From Elusimicrobia bacterium CG1_02_56_21 (GTDB lineage: Bacteria > Elusimicrobiota > Elusimicrobia > Elusimicrobiales > UBA9959), in the NCBI GenBank assembly GCA_001871115.1, contig MNUR01000122.1, positions 1 through 64,000 of the forward strand: 64,000 nt of DNA, written 5' to 3'. Below are positions 42,843-52,167 of this stretch, one piece after another (position 1 is the stretch's first letter; the number at the start of each line of letters is the position of its first letter). Made by a program: the position numbers and the translations under genes. The notes under the pieces were generated by a model, which made no database searches, was not told the origin of the DNA, and saw only the letters and a program-made list of their open reading frames with translations.

Positions 42843-43712
42843 GTGAATTTCCAGGATTACATTTTAAAACTGAACCAGTACTGGGCTAAGCAGGGCTGCG
42901 CCCTGATACAGCCTTATGACCTTGAGAAAGGCGCGGGCACCTTCAACCCGGCCACGTTCTTCGGCTCTCTCACCGCTAAGCCCAACAGCGTCGCTTACGT
43001 GGAGCCGTGCCGCCGTCCGGGCGACGCCCGCTTCGGCGAGAACCCCAACCGCGTCGGCAGGTATTACCAGTACCAGGTAATTATCAAACCCCCGCTGGAG
43101 AATATCCAGCAGATCTACCTTGATTCTCTCAAAGCCGTGGGGATAGACCACTCCCAGCACGATATACGCTGGATAGAGGACGACTGGGAATCCCCCACCC
43201 TCGGCGCTTCCGGCGTGGGCTGGGAGGTCTGGCTGGACGGGATGGAAGTGACGCAGTTCACCTATTTCCAGCAGATGGCCTCCTATGAGCTGAACCCGGT
43301 CAGCGTGGAGATCACTTACGGGCTCGAGCGCCTGGCCATGTTCGTGCAGAAGAAAAAGCGCATTTCCGACATAATGTGGACCGACCGTCTTACGTGGGGC
43401 AACGTCCACAAGGGCCAGGAGGAGCAGTTCTCCCATTATAATTTCGAGGAAGCGGATATAGAGAACCTGCGCTCCAACTTCGCTCACTGGGAAAAGGAAG
43501 TGCGGGCCCTCGCGGCCAAGGGGTATTATCTGCCGGCGTTCGACCTGGTGATGAAGTGCTCCCATAATTTCAACCTGCTCGACGCGCGCGGCGCTATCTC
43601 GGTCTCCGAGCGCGGGGCGATGATCAAGCGCATCCGCGATATCGCCAGGGCCTGCGCTAGCGCCTATGTGGAGATCAACGAGCCTTCGGAAAAGAAGGAG
43701 CTCGCCGTATGA
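42843..43712 (+). CDS. glyQ: Glycyl-tRNA synthetase alpha subunit
   Basis: The 289-residue class II catalytic subunit starts at GTG after ACCGGAGG. It has the family opening FQDYILKLNQYWAKQGCALIQPYDLEKGAGTFNP and the motifs EPCRRPGDARFGENPNR, and YGLERLAMF. With GlyS it forms the alpha2beta2 enzyme that charges tRNA-Gly. A TATAAT at 42791 may be its own -10 box, though no clear -35 is visible. Confidence 0.97.
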   Translation: MNFQDYILKLNQYWAKQGCALIQPYDLEKGAGTFNPATFFGSLTAKPNSVAYVEPCRRPGDARFGENPNRVGRYYQYQVIIKPPLENIQQIYLDSLKAVGIDHSQHDIRWIEDDWESPTLGASGVGWEVWLDGMEVTQFTYFQQMASYELNPVSVEITYGLERLAMFVQKKKRISDIMWTDRLTWGNVHKGQEEQFSHYNFEEADIENLRSNFAHWEKEVRALAAKGYYLPAFDLVMKCSHNFNLLDARGAISVSERGAMIKRIRDIARACASAYVEINEPSEKKELAV

Positions 43713-45790
43713 CAATATCTAAAGACGCACTGCTTGAGATCCGCATCGAGAATATCCCGGCCCGTTTCGTTATTTCCGCCGAAGAGCAGCTGAAGAAGTA
43801 CGCGGCCGAAATCCTGGCGGAGGCCAATTTGCCCTGCGGCGGGATAGAGGCGTACGGTACGTACAAGCGGCTGGTTCTCCATATTTCCGGGGTCCCTGCA
43901 AAGACCGAGGAGAAGCTGCAGAAGTCCTACGGACCTGCCGCCCGCCTGCTGAAGGACGAAGCGGGCAATTTTACCCCCCAGGCCGCCGGCTTCGCGCGCT
44001 CGCGCGGAACCACCCCGGACAAACTGGGGATAGAGACCGTGCCAAATAAGGGAGAGGTCCTGGTCTTCGAAACAAAGATCCCGGGCAGGCCTTCAGTGAA
44101 AGCGCTGGCCGAGATCTTCCCTCAGATTATCACCAGGCTCCAGTTTCCGAAGAACATGGTCTGGGAGAAGACCCGTTTCCGCTTCGCCCGGCCGATCCGC
44201 AGCCTGCTGGCTCTTTACGGGGATAAGCCCGTAGTCTTCAGCCTAGCCGGCGTAAAGTCCGGGCGGGTGACGGTGGGCCTGAGCGCCAAGGGTTCGCGGC
44301 AGGTGAAGATAGTCTCGGCGGATAAATATTTCAAGGCTCTTGAACACGCCAATGTCATCGTCAAGGACGAGGAGCGCCTGAAGATGCTGCGCGGCGAGAT
44401 AGCGGCCCTGTCGAAGCGGATGAAGCTGGTAGTTAACGCCGACCCGGAGCTGCTCAGCGAGAACCTTTATCTCATAGAGTACCCTGTCTGCGTGATGGCG
44501 GGTTTCTCCCAGGATTTCCTGAAGCTGCCGCACGAGCTGGTGCACCTGGTGCTGAAGAAGCAGCTTAAATTCTTTACGGTAACCGACGCGGAAGGGGCGC
44601 TGCAGCCCTATTTCGTAGGGATCCGCGATGGAGTGTCAAAGGGGCAGCGCAACGTAGAGGAAGGCTTTAAGAATGTGCTTGAGGCCCGGTTCAACGACGC
44701 GTTCTTTTTTTATAACCGGGACCTGGCCATCCCGCTTGCGGATTTCAAGGCGAAGCTCGGGGCTATAACCTTCCAGGCCAAACTCGGCACGATGGCGGAC
44801 AAGACCGCCAGAGTGGAAAAGCTGGCCGGCTGGCTCGGAGAAAATTGCGGCGCGCCTGTCAATAAGGAAGACGTCTCGGCCGCGGCTGCCCACGTGTATT
44901 CTGATCTTACTACGAACCTGGTGAAGGAATTCACGGAGCTCCAGGGAGTGATGGGTTACTATTACGCCAGGAACGCCGGCATGACCGAGAACGCTTCGCG
45001 CGCGGTAGGGGAATTTTACTGGCCCATGTCCGCCAAGTCCCCCTCCCCGTCCTCCAAAGAGGGCGCACTTGTTTCGCTTTCGGGAAAGCTCGATACGCTG
45101 GCTTCCGACTTCGCACTTGGGCAGATCCCGTCAGGCAGCGAGGACCCTCACGGCCTTCGCCGCGCGGCGCTGGGCGCGGTGCGCATAATACTCGAGAACG
45201 GCTTCCGGGTGAACCTTGTCGAGGCGGTCTCGGCCGCTTTCGGCCAGCTTCCTCCCGAAGCCGCGGGAAAGGCCGCCGTCCCGCTTCTCGATTTTATCTG
45301 GCAGCGCGCGGAACTCGTCTTTGCCGGGGCCGGCTACCGCTTTGATGAAGTTAAGACCGTACGGGAATTTTTCATGAGCGGCGGAGACCTGCTGGACTGC
45401 CGCGACCGCGTGAAGGACATAAACGCCCTGCGCGGAAACCCGGACTTCGCCGGTATCGCCATGGCTTTCAAGCGCGCAAAGAACATACTGCGCCAGGCCA
45501 AGGCCCCGCTCAGCGGCGCGCCAGAAGACGGGCTGTTCGAAAAGGAAGAGGAGCGCGCCCTCTACAGCGGAATAAAAGCTATGACGGGCAGGCTCCGGGC
45601 TCATATAGATAAACGCGATTACGCGGCGGGGCTGTCCGAGCTTCTTTCCATAAAGAACAGCCTGGATAATTTCTTCGATAAAGTTATGGTTATGGCCGAG
45701 GACCCCAAGGTCCGGGATAACAGGTTGAACCTGATAAAGTCGCTTGTTGATCTTTTTGAGGGAGTAGCGGACCTTTCTCAGCTGCAATGA
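43709..45790 (+). CDS. glyS: Glycyl-tRNA synthetase beta subunit
   Basis: The 693-residue subunit overlaps glyQ by 4 bp (ATGA). It contains the GlyS opening LLEIRIENIPARFVISAEEQLKK, the YPVCVMAGF and LPHELV segments, and a C-terminal DALR-type anticodon-binding region (FFDKVMVMAEDPKVRDNRLNLI). Length is normal for the family. Confidence 0.97.
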   Translation: MTISKDALLEIRIENIPARFVISAEEQLKKYAAEILAEANLPCGGIEAYGTYKRLVLHISGVPAKTEEKLQKSYGPAARLLKDEAGNFTPQAAGFARSRGTTPDKLGIETVPNKGEVLVFETKIPGRPSVKALAEIFPQIITRLQFPKNMVWEKTRFRFARPIRSLLALYGDKPVVFSLAGVKSGRVTVGLSAKGSRQVKIVSADKYFKALEHANVIVKDEERLKMLRGEIAALSKRMKLVVNADPELLSENLYLIEYPVCVMAGFSQDFLKLPHELVHLVLKKQLKFFTVTDAEGALQPYFVGIRDGVSKGQRNVEEGFKNVLEARFNDAFFFYNRDLAIPLADFKAKLGAITFQAKLGTMADKTARVEKLAGWLGENCGAPVNKEDVSAAAAHVYSDLTTNLVKEFTELQGVMGYYYARNAGMTENASRAVGEFYWPMSAKSPSPSSKEGALVSLSGKLDTLASDFALGQIPSGSEDPHGLRRAALGAVRIILENGFRVNLVEAVSAAFGQLPPEAAGKAAVPLLDFIWQRAELVFAGAGYRFDEVKTVREFFMSGGDLLDCRDRVKDINALRGNPDFAGIAMAFKRAKNILRQAKAPLSGAPEDGLFEKEEERALYSGIKAMTGRLRAHIDKRDYAAGLSELLSIKNSLDNFFDKVMVMAEDPKVRDNRLNLIKSLVDLFEGVADLSQLQ

Positions 45791-45863
45791 GATGGAGGAC
45801 TAGAGGACTGGCTATAAGGAGTTCCTTGCTGCTAATCATCCAATCTTCCGGTCCTCTAATCCT
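45791..45863. repeat. Quasi-palindrome with 8-bp quasi-periodic arms
   Basis: It fills exactly the gap between the convergent glyS and NUDIX stop codons. GAGGACTAGAGGAC (45795-45808) pairs with GTCCTCTAATCCTC (45851-45864) with one G-U-type mismatch. Each arm is made of 8-bp near-repeats (for example ATTAGAGG repeated). The apex holds a small perfect hairpin, AAGGA-GT-TCCTT. It probably terminates both transcripts, but no T run is present. Confidence 0.7.
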
Positions 45864-46334
45864 CTAATTACAGTCGCCGAGATAGACTGGGCCGCGCAGG
45901 AGCCCCCCCGGGCTTATGAGAGTTTTAAGCAGCGAGGGATATAGCCTTATCCCCTCCAGCTTGCCCAGGGCTATCCAGCTGACCCCGGTCTGGCGTTTAT
46001 CCGGTTCCCTGGTCCCGCCCCTGAACCTCTTGATATATTTGCATTTAAACATTATTTCTACCTGGTGGAAGTTCCCGCCCAGGCTGAAAAACTCATGATT
46101 TTTGGCCACATAATCGCGTATATAGCGGGGTTCACCCGGCTCCACCAGGGCGCCGGTCTCTTCTATGCATTCCCTGATCAGGGCTTCGTGCAGGGTTTCT
46201 CCGTTCTTCTGCCCCCCGCCCGGCAGCAGATAGTAAACCCCCGAGCTGTCGCGCGCCCTCATCAGCAGGAGCCTGTCATTCCTTATAATAATTGCTTTGG
46301 CCGAAATCCGGACTTTTTTGTCTTTGGTGATCAT
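45864..46334 (-). CDS. NUDIX hydrolase
   Basis: The 156-residue protein has the NUDIX box at about residues 39-61 (GGQKNGETLHEALI-RECIEETG), matching GX5EX7REUXEEXGU. The N-terminal strand KAIIIRNDRLLLMRAR and a following HQVEIMFKCKYIKR strand fit the fold. Such enzymes hydrolyse nucleoside diphosphate derivatives; the substrate is unknown. It is encoded convergent with glyS. Confidence 0.92.
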   Translation of the reverse strand: MITKDKKVRISAKAIIIRNDRLLLMRARDSSGVYYLLPGGGQKNGETLHEALIRECIEETGALVEPGEPRYIRDYVAKNHEFFSLGGNFHQVEIMFKCKYIKRFRGGTREPDKRQTGVSWIALGKLEGIRLYPSLLKTLISPGGLLRGPVYLGDCN

Positions 46335-46357
46335 TGAGTATTGCCGCGGGCCCGGCG

Positions 46358-47713
46358 TCAGAAAGGGTAGCCTATCTTTATGATGGCATTGGTTCCTTCT
46401 GAGCCGTAGGCGAAATCCACAGTGGCCACCAGCTGCGGCCGTATGACCAGCCTGGCTGAAATGCCGGGTCCGTATTTCAGGTCGCTGGCGCGGAAATCCG
46501 ATACTTTGCCGAATACGGATCCCACGTCCAGGAAAGGAGCTATCTCCGTTTCGCTGATGAACTTGAGAAAGGGAGTTTTGGAAAGCGTAATGCGTTCTTC
46601 TATGGTGAACACGAACTTGCCCCGGTCGGTAAAGCGCCCGTCCCCCGCCATACGCAGGCCGGTGCTTTCCCCCAGCTGGGGCATCGCGTAAAAAGGCAGG
46701 GCGTCGCCGCGCTGGAACTGCAGCAGGGAATGTATCGCGGTTACAAAGCGGCCCTCTTCCTTATAGTTATAGTAGTTCTTCATCTGCAAGGAGTAGGTGC
46801 GGTATTCATAGTCCGACCCCAGCTTTTTGCTGGAGTAGAGGACGGAGGCGCTGGCGTAGGTCCCTATTTTAGGGAGAAAAGGATGGTCCGTGTCGTCGTA
46901 AACCAGAGAAAAGCGGTTGGTGTGGAAGGTTCGCGTTTCCGAGGCCTCCGGGTAGTCTGCCGGAAAGATCTCTTTGAGCTGTCCGTTGTTTACCGGGCCG
47001 GGGCCTATCCGCTTGTCGAAATAGGCGTGGTTGAGATTGACGAACACGTGCTTTATGAGCGGCAGGTCCAGTATGATCTCCTCGCCGGTCATCTGTAGCG
47101 CGTAATTGGCTTTTTTCCCGCGCTGCGAGTTTATGCCGTACCCGTAGAAAGAGGGCTTGCCGGTGACCCAGTGCTTCGCTTCTGCGCTGAGGCGGACCCC
47201 GGATGAAAATACGCCGGGCGTGTAATAGTACGACATCAGTTCCCGCTCAACCCGCTCCGAGCGCGAGGCGCGCAGAATGAAATACCGCTTATCGTCGGGG
47301 AAAATATAATGCCTGTAGGTGAGCGTAGTGCGCAGGTTCTCGTTGTAGTTAACCGACGGGACTATTACGGACTTGAGGCCGTTAGTCTTTTTGTCTTTTA
47401 TGGCTATTACCGGCATAAAGCCGAAGCTGGGCCCGAGGTCCTTGCTTGAGTCCACTACCGGGAACGGGATAATAGGGCCGTTGGCGGTGTCTATCGTTAT
47501 CGCGCTGAGCATTCTGGCCAGCAGGCCTTCTTTAGGCGCAGGCCGGTCCAGCGTCTTCATAATGTCTTCCCTTGTCTTCGGTTCCTGCTTTACTATCTCC
47601 TCCTTGGCTTTAAGGCCGGGCTTGACGAGCCTGCTTTTTCTGGGCTGCCGGGCCTCTCCGGCCGGGCAGAAAAAGATCAGGGAGAGAAGTAGTGCTGCGA
47701 AACGCTTTGGCAT
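46358..47713 (-). CDS. Omp85-superfamily beta-barrel (surface antigen) protein
   Basis: The 451-residue product has a signal peptide (MPKRFAALLLSLIFFCPAGEA), a short linker without POTRA repeats and a C-terminal BamA-like barrel: SLVYDDTDHPFLPKIGTYASASV, FVFTIEERI, APFLDVGSVF, and the last strand ends in Phe. The GxxR/ER and FLDVGS segments are typical of the Bac_surface_Ag domain. It may be a lipase- or patatin-linked barrel, or a secretion barrel without POTRA. It follows nadE by 7 bp in the same direction. Confidence 0.82.
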   Translation of the reverse strand: MPKRFAALLLSLIFFCPAGEARQPRKSRLVKPGLKAKEEIVKQEPKTREDIMKTLDRPAPKEGLLARMLSAITIDTANGPIIPFPVVDSSKDLGPSFGFMPVIAIKDKKTNGLKSVIVPSVNYNENLRTTLTYRHYIFPDDKRYFILRASRSERVERELMSYYYTPGVFSSGVRLSAEAKHWVTGKPSFYGYGINSQRGKKANYALQMTGEEIILDLPLIKHVFVNLNHAYFDKRIGPGPVNNGQLKEIFPADYPEASETRTFHTNRFSLVYDDTDHPFLPKIGTYASASVLYSSKKLGSDYEYRTYSLQMKNYYNYKEEGRFVTAIHSLLQFQRGDALPFYAMPQLGESTGLRMAGDGRFTDRGKFVFTIEERITLSKTPFLKFISETEIAPFLDVGSVFGKVSDFRASDLKYGPGISARLVIRPQLVATVDFAYGSEGTNAIIKIGYPF

Positions 47714-47719
47714 GGATGG

Positions 47720-49369
47720 CTAGTTTATGAAATCCAGGGTTTTGACTATAGGCATTTTCCTGCCGTAGCCGAATGATTTTTCCGTAACTTTCAGCGCTAC
47801 CGGCAGCTGCTTGCGCTTATACTCGTTGCTCTCAACGCGCTTTAAAACAGACAGGACCAGCCCGCTCTCAAAGCCCAGTCTGACTATTTCCGGGAGGCTT
47901 TTATTTTCTTCCAGGTAAAGGCGGAGTATTTCGTCCAGGGTCTCGTAGGGCGGCAGGTCGTCCTGATCCCTTTGGCCGGGTTTCAGCTCGGCCGTAGGCG
48001 GCCGCTTAATTATGGCGGGCGGGATTATTTCCCCCTCGCGGTTCAGGTATTCCGCCAGCCTGTATACCTCGGTCTTGAACAGGTCGGCAATGGGGGCAAT
48101 AGCTCCGGCGGTGTCGCCGTAAAGAGTGCAGTAGCCCACTGCGATCTCTGACTTGTTGCCTGTAGCGAGCGCCAGGGCTCCGTTTGAGTTAGCCAGCGCC
48201 ATCAGCAGGCTGCCGCGGGTGCGGGCCTGAAGGTTCTGCATGGTCAGCGAGACCTCGCCGGAGCCGTCGTCTTCCGCCAGCCTGTCCAGAAAAGCGCGGT
48301 AGATCTTTTTTATGGGTATGTTTTTTGTCTTTATGCCCAGGTTGCCTGCCAGCCGGAGCGCGTCTTTGCCGCTTTGGGGAGAGGTGTATTCCGAAGGCAT
48401 CATGACCCCGGTGACGTTAAGGGGGCCGACGGCCCGCGCGGCCAGTGCGGCGACCACGGCCGAGTCTATCCCCCCGCTGAGTCCCAGTACCGCCTTTGTA
48501 AATCCCAGCTTGCTGAAATAATCCCTGATGCCCAGCGTCAGGGCGGCGCAGACTTCGGCGGTTTCCTGCTGCTCAAGTGCGGGAACGGCGGCGGCGCCGG
48601 CGGCGTTTGTGTCGAGTATCACCAGGTCCCGGGCGAAAGCAGTGGCGCGCGCCGTCACCTTGCCGGTCGGAGAGAGCGCGAAACTGTTTCCGTCGAAGAT
48701 AAGTTCGTCGTTGGCGCCTGCCTGGTTTACGTAGATTATGTGTGACTTGGTCCGTTTAGCCAGGCCGGAAAGTATCTTCAGGCGCAGTCTGCTTTTACCC
48801 GTGAAGAACGGGGAAGCGGAGATGTTGATTATGATGGAGGCTTTCCCCGCGCACAGGGTTTTTGCCGGGTTATTGCGGTAAAGCAGGCGGCTGGGCAGCA
48901 GGGTGGTCCCGGCCCAGATGTCCTCGCAGACGGTCAGGCCTATGACGGTCCCGCGGAAGTTCAGCGGCTTGTTTTCCGCGGCCGGCTCGAAATACCTGGC
49001 TTCGTCAAAAATGTCGTAGGTGGGCAGCAGGGACTTATGCCTGACGGCCGCTATCCTGCCGCCCTCTATAAGGGCTATAGCGTTGTGCAGGGGTTTTCCC
49101 TTTTTTGCCGGGTTCCTGTCCGCGAAGCCTACCGCCAGCGCGATTTTTAGTTTAAGCGCGGCGAGGCCCTTGAGGGCTTTAAGGTTCGCGTCTATGAAAT
49201 TGTTCCTTTCGAGCAGGTCCAGCGGCGGGTAACCTGTGAGCGTCAGCTCCGGAAAGACGGCCAGGTCCGCTCCCGCTGCCTGGGCTTTGCGGGCGTAATC
49301 CTCTATCATGCGGGTATTGCCGGAAATGTCTCCGACCCTGGGGTTGATCTGCGCTATTGCGATTTTCAT
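47720..49369 (-). CDS. nadE: Glutamine-dependent NAD+ synthetase
   Basis: The 549-residue two-domain enzyme has an N-terminal CN-hydrolase glutaminase with Glu (FPELTLTGYPP), Lys (HKSLLPTYDIFDE) and Cys (LTVCEDIW), and a C-terminal NAD synthase with P-loop GLSGGIDSAVVAALA and SEIAVGYCTLYGD. It amidates deamido-NAD+ with ATP. The transcript may begin almost at the ATG (extended -10 at 49378-49386). Confidence 0.97.
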   Translation of the reverse strand: MKIAIAQINPRVGDISGNTRMIEDYARKAQAAGADLAVFPELTLTGYPPLDLLERNNFIDANLKALKGLAALKLKIALAVGFADRNPAKKGKPLHNAIALIEGGRIAAVRHKSLLPTYDIFDEARYFEPAAENKPLNFRGTVIGLTVCEDIWAGTTLLPSRLLYRNNPAKTLCAGKASIIINISASPFFTGKSRLRLKILSGLAKRTKSHIIYVNQAGANDELIFDGNSFALSPTGKVTARATAFARDLVILDTNAAGAAAVPALEQQETAEVCAALTLGIRDYFSKLGFTKAVLGLSGGIDSAVVAALAARAVGPLNVTGVMMPSEYTSPQSGKDALRLAGNLGIKTKNIPIKKIYRAFLDRLAEDDGSGEVSLTMQNLQARTRGSLLMALANSNGALALATGNKSEIAVGYCTLYGDTAGAIAPIADLFKTEVYRLAEYLNREGEIIPPAIIKRPPTAELKPGQRDQDDLPPYETLDEILRLYLEENKSLPEIVRLGFESGLVLSVLKRVESNEYKRKQLPVALKVTEKSFGYGRKMPIVKTLDFIN

Positions 49370-49377
49370 TATTTTCT

Positions 49378-49386
49378 ATTATAGCA
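49378..49386 (-). promoter_or_regulatory. Extended -10 promoter of nadE
   Basis: TGC-TATAAT on the minus strand (TATAAT at 49378-49383) lies 8 bases before the nadE ATG. No -35 match is evident. The leader would be near zero. Confidence 0.6.
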
Positions 49387-49436
49387 AAAGTGAAAATGGC
49401 TCATTCGTCACGGCTGCGGGGAGCCCGCAGACCGTA

Positions 49437-49465
49437 TTTACGCGGGCCCTTTATTATGATATTAT
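49437..49465 (+). promoter_or_regulatory. Promoter of rpsB
   Basis: TTTACG (49437-49442) and TATTAT (49460-49465) are 17 bp apart; an overlapping perfect TATAAT lies at 49463-49468. This gives an rpsB leader of about 65 bases with a GGAGG site before the ATG. Confidence 0.6.
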
Positions 49466-49537
49466 AATTACGTTGAAATCCTGCTCCCAGAGGGCGGGAA
49501 AAGAAACGGGCAGCAACCAAAACGGAGGATAGTATAA

Positions 49538-50386
49538 ATGTTAAACGTATCAATGAAAAGCATGCTGGAAGCAGGGGTCCACTTCGGTCACCAGACCTAC
49601 AGGTGGAATCCCAAGATGTCGCGCTATATATTCGGAGAGCGCAACGGTATACACATACTCGATCTGCAGAAGACCGTCAAAGAAATAAAGAAGGCCTATA
49701 CCTACGTTAAGGACTGCGCCAAACAGGGCAAGACCTTCCTTTTCGTCGGGACCAAGAAACAGGCCAAGGAAATAATTCGCGAGGAAGCAATCCGCGCCGA
49801 CGTTTCCTGCATGCACGAAAAGTGGCTGGGCGGCACGCTCACCAACTTCGAAACCCTTCGCAAATCTCTCAAGCGCCTGGAAGAGCTTGAGAAATTCGAG
49901 TCTGACGGCCTTTTTAAGGTTATGTCCAAGAAAGAGGTTTCCCGCCTGAGCAAAGAGCAGGCGCGCCTGGTGAAGCTGCTCAGCGGCATCCGCAACCTCC
50001 GCGCTCTCCCCGACGTCATGTTCATTGTCGACCCCATAAACGAGGCGAACGCATTGAAGGAAGCCCGCAAGCTCAAGATCCCGGTTGTCGCCGTCTGCGA
50101 CACCAACTGCGATCCGGACCAGCTCGACTGGCCCATCCCCGGCAACGACGACGCCGCCCGCTCCATAAGGCTTTTCTGCGCCACTATCGCCGACGCCGTG
50201 ATAGACGGCCGCGCCGAAGCGGAGGCCGAGACGGCCGCCGCCCACCAGGCTAAGCAGGAGGCCGAAGCCGTAGAGGCCGGCGAGCCTCAGGCCGAAGGCG
50301 AGGTTTATGCCGGGGAGCAGCCTGCAGGGGAAGCCCCCGCCGCGGAAGCCGCCCCCGCTGAAGAGCCTGTCAGGACCGAAGAATAA
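49538..50386 (+). CDS. rpsB: Ribosomal protein S2
   Basis: The 282-residue protein has the S2 opening [22 protein letters not shown] and the segments [35 protein letters not shown] and [13 protein letters not shown]-terminal extension of about 55 residues is almost only Ala/Glu/Pro/Gln. This makes it longer than the usual 230-250. It is followed by a terminator-like hairpin and tsf. Confidence 0.97.
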   Translation: MLNVSMKSMLEAGVHFGHQTYRWNPKMSRYIFGERNGIHILDLQKTVKEIKKAYTYVKDCAKQGKTFLFVGTKKQAKEIIREEAIRADVSCMHEKWLGGTLTNFETLRKSLKRLEELEKFESDGLFKVMSKKEVSRLSKEQARLVKLLSGIRNLRALPDVMFIVDPINEANALKEARKLKIPVVAVCDTNCDPDQLDWPIPGNDDAARSIRLFCATIADAVIDGRAEAEAETAAAHQAKQEAEAVEAGEPQAEGEVYAGEQPAGEAPAAEAAPAEEPVRTEE

Positions 50387-50402
50387 TTCTTTTCCTGCAC
50401 AC

Positions 50403-50440
50403 GGGGGGCGAGGCTTTCTAATGCCTGCGCCCCCTTTTTT
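50403..50440 (+). terminator. Terminator/attenuator between rpsB and tsf
   Basis: GGGGGGCGAGGC pairs with GCCTGCGCCCCC (one bulge) around TTTCTAAT and is followed by T6. It can reduce readthrough from rpsB into tsf, a common way to set their ratio. Confidence 0.85.
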
Positions 50441-50471
50441 AAGTCGCAATACACCTCAAGGAGATTAAAAT

Positions 50472-51377
50472 ATGGCAGCAATAACCAGTGAACAGGTAAT
50501 GACGCTCAGGGGCCAGACCGGCGCCGGAATAATGGACTGCAAGGGCGCCCTTAACGAAGCCGGCGGAGACCTGGCCAAGGCCGTGGATATCCTTCGCAAG
50601 AAAGGCCTGGCAGGCCTGGCCAAGCGCGCGGGCCGCGCTATGAAGGAAGGAGTCGTAGTGGGACGGACCGCCGCTGACGGCAAAGCCCTTTCCCTTCTGG
50701 AACTGAACTGCGAAACCGACTTCGTCGCGAAGAACCCCGACGTATCAGGCTTCGCCTCCGCTCTCGCCACCGAGATGCTTTCCGACGCTTCCCTGGCTAA
50801 CCCGGCCGAGAGCGAAAAGGCTAAAGAGCGCCTGCAGGCCGTGGCCATGAAGATGGGCGAGAATATGCAGATACGCCGCGGTGTCGTCTATGCCGCGACT
50901 ACCAAAACAATAGCCAATTATTATGTGCATTCCGATAACCGCAAAGGCGCTATCGTCGAGCTTTCTTTCGACGGCGACATCGCTGCCGCCAAGGGAGAGC
51001 TTGAAGCCCTCGCCAGGGAGCTGGCCATGCAGAGCGTGGCGATGAGCCCCAAGTACCTCAAGCGCGAGGAAGTCCCGGCCGACCTTGTCGAGTCCGAGCG
51101 CCAGATATACCGCGGAAAGATGGAGAAGGACGAAGCGGACGCGAAGGTCCGGGCCGAAGGGTCCGGCAAGACTTACAAGGCCAAGCCCGCCGAAGTCATA
51201 ACCAAGATGCTGGAAGGCCGCGTAAACAAGTTCTTCCAGGAATGCTGCCTGCTAGAACAGGCCTCTATCCGGGATACCAAGGTGACCGTGTCCCAGGCCG
51301 TAAAAAACCTGGGCGCAAAGCTGGGCGGCAATGTGGCCGTTACGCGCTTCAGCTGTTTCCTGGTCGGAGTTGAATAA
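50472..51377 (+). CDS. tsf: Elongation factor Ts
   Basis: The 301-residue protein has the UBA-like N-domain ([26 protein letters not shown]), the guanine-exchange motif [10 protein letters not shown] and a C-terminal core. It recharges EF-Tu. The ATG follows AAGGAG. Length is normal. Confidence 0.97.
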   Translation: MAAITSEQVMTLRGQTGAGIMDCKGALNEAGGDLAKAVDILRKKGLAGLAKRAGRAMKEGVVVGRTAADGKALSLLELNCETDFVAKNPDVSGFASALATEMLSDASLANPAESEKAKERLQAVAMKMGENMQIRRGVVYAATTKTIANYYVHSDNRKGAIVELSFDGDIAAAKGELEALARELAMQSVAMSPKYLKREEVPADLVESERQIYRGKMEKDEADAKVRAEGSGKTYKAKPAEVITKMLEGRVNKFFQECCLLEQASIRDTKVTVSQAVKNLGAKLGGNVAVTRFSCFLVGVE

Positions 51378-51392
51378 AATCAGCCGAATAAA

Positions 51393-51423
51393 CGCCGCCG
51401 CGGCCGTTAAATCCGCGGCGGCG
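51393..51423 (+). terminator. GC hairpin between tsf and pyrH
   Basis: CGCCGCCGCGG and CCGCGGCGGCG form a perfect 11-bp stem with a 9-base loop. It is not followed by T, so it may protect the mRNA end or pause polymerase rather than terminate. It lies 24 bp before the pyrH ATG. Confidence 0.5.
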
Positions 51424-51447
51424 ATTCTCTACCTGTACAGGAGGTTT

Positions 51448-52158
51448 ATGTACAAGCGTGTGCTTCTCAAGCTCTCCGGCGAAGCGCTGGGGTCCCCCGG
51501 CGACGGCCACTCGATAAGTCCTTCTTCACTTACCTATATAGCCAAAGAGATCGCCAAAGGCATGAGGCGGGGAACGCATCTGGCTATAGTTATCGGCGGC
51601 GGAAATATCTGGCGCGGCGCCCGCGACGGGCACGGCATGATAGGCCGCGTTACGTCGGATAATATGGGGATGCTGGCCACAATAATAAACGCTATGGCCC
51701 TCCAGTCCGCGCTCGAACACGAGGGAGTCTCTACCCGCGTTCAGACCGCTATAGAGATCTCCCGCCTGGCCGAGCCCTTTATCCGCCGCCGCGCATTGCG
51801 GCATCTGGAGAAAGACCGCGTTGTTATTTTCGCCGGCGGCACCGGCAACCCTTATTTTACCACCGACACAGCGGCCGCGCTGCGCGCCGCCGAGATAAAG
51901 GCCGACGTGATCTTCAAGGCCACTCAGGTGGACGGCGTCTATACAAGCGACCCCAAAAAAGACCGCAAAGCGAAACTTATCAAGGACATTACTTACATTT
52001 CCGCGATAAATAAGGGCCTTAAATTCATGGACGCCAGCGCCCTGACCCTGTGCATGGAGAATCATATTCCTATACTTGTATTTAACCTGCATACCCCCGG
52101 CAATATCCGCAAGGCGCTGGCCGGAGCGAAAGTAGGCACGCTTATCAAGCAGGGCTGA
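51448..52158 (+). CDS. pyrH: UMP kinase
   Basis: The 236-residue amino-acid-kinase-fold protein starts [16 protein letters not shown] after AGGAGG. It has [36 protein letters not shown], the [20 protein letters not shown] active-site segment and [11 protein letters not shown]. It phosphorylates UMP to UDP. A longer frame upstream runs into the tsf tail and is rejected. Confidence 0.97.
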   Translation: MYKRVLLKLSGEALGSPGDGHSISPSSLTYIAKEIAKGMRRGTHLAIVIGGGNIWRGARDGHGMIGRVTSDNMGMLATIINAMALQSALEHEGVSTRVQTAIEISRLAEPFIRRRALRHLEKDRVVIFAGGTGNPYFTTDTAAALRAAEIKADVIFKATQVDGVYTSDPKKDRKAKLIKDITYISAINKGLKFMDASALTLCMENHIPILVFNLHTPGNIRKALAGAKVGTLIKQG

Positions 52159-52167
52159 ACCGGCAAA

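Noticed and set aside
42864-43715. 283-codon minus-strand open frame
   Set aside because: Antisense shadow of glyQ.
49550-50449. 299-codon minus-strand open frame
   Set aside because: Antisense shadow of rpsB and the rpsB-tsf gap.
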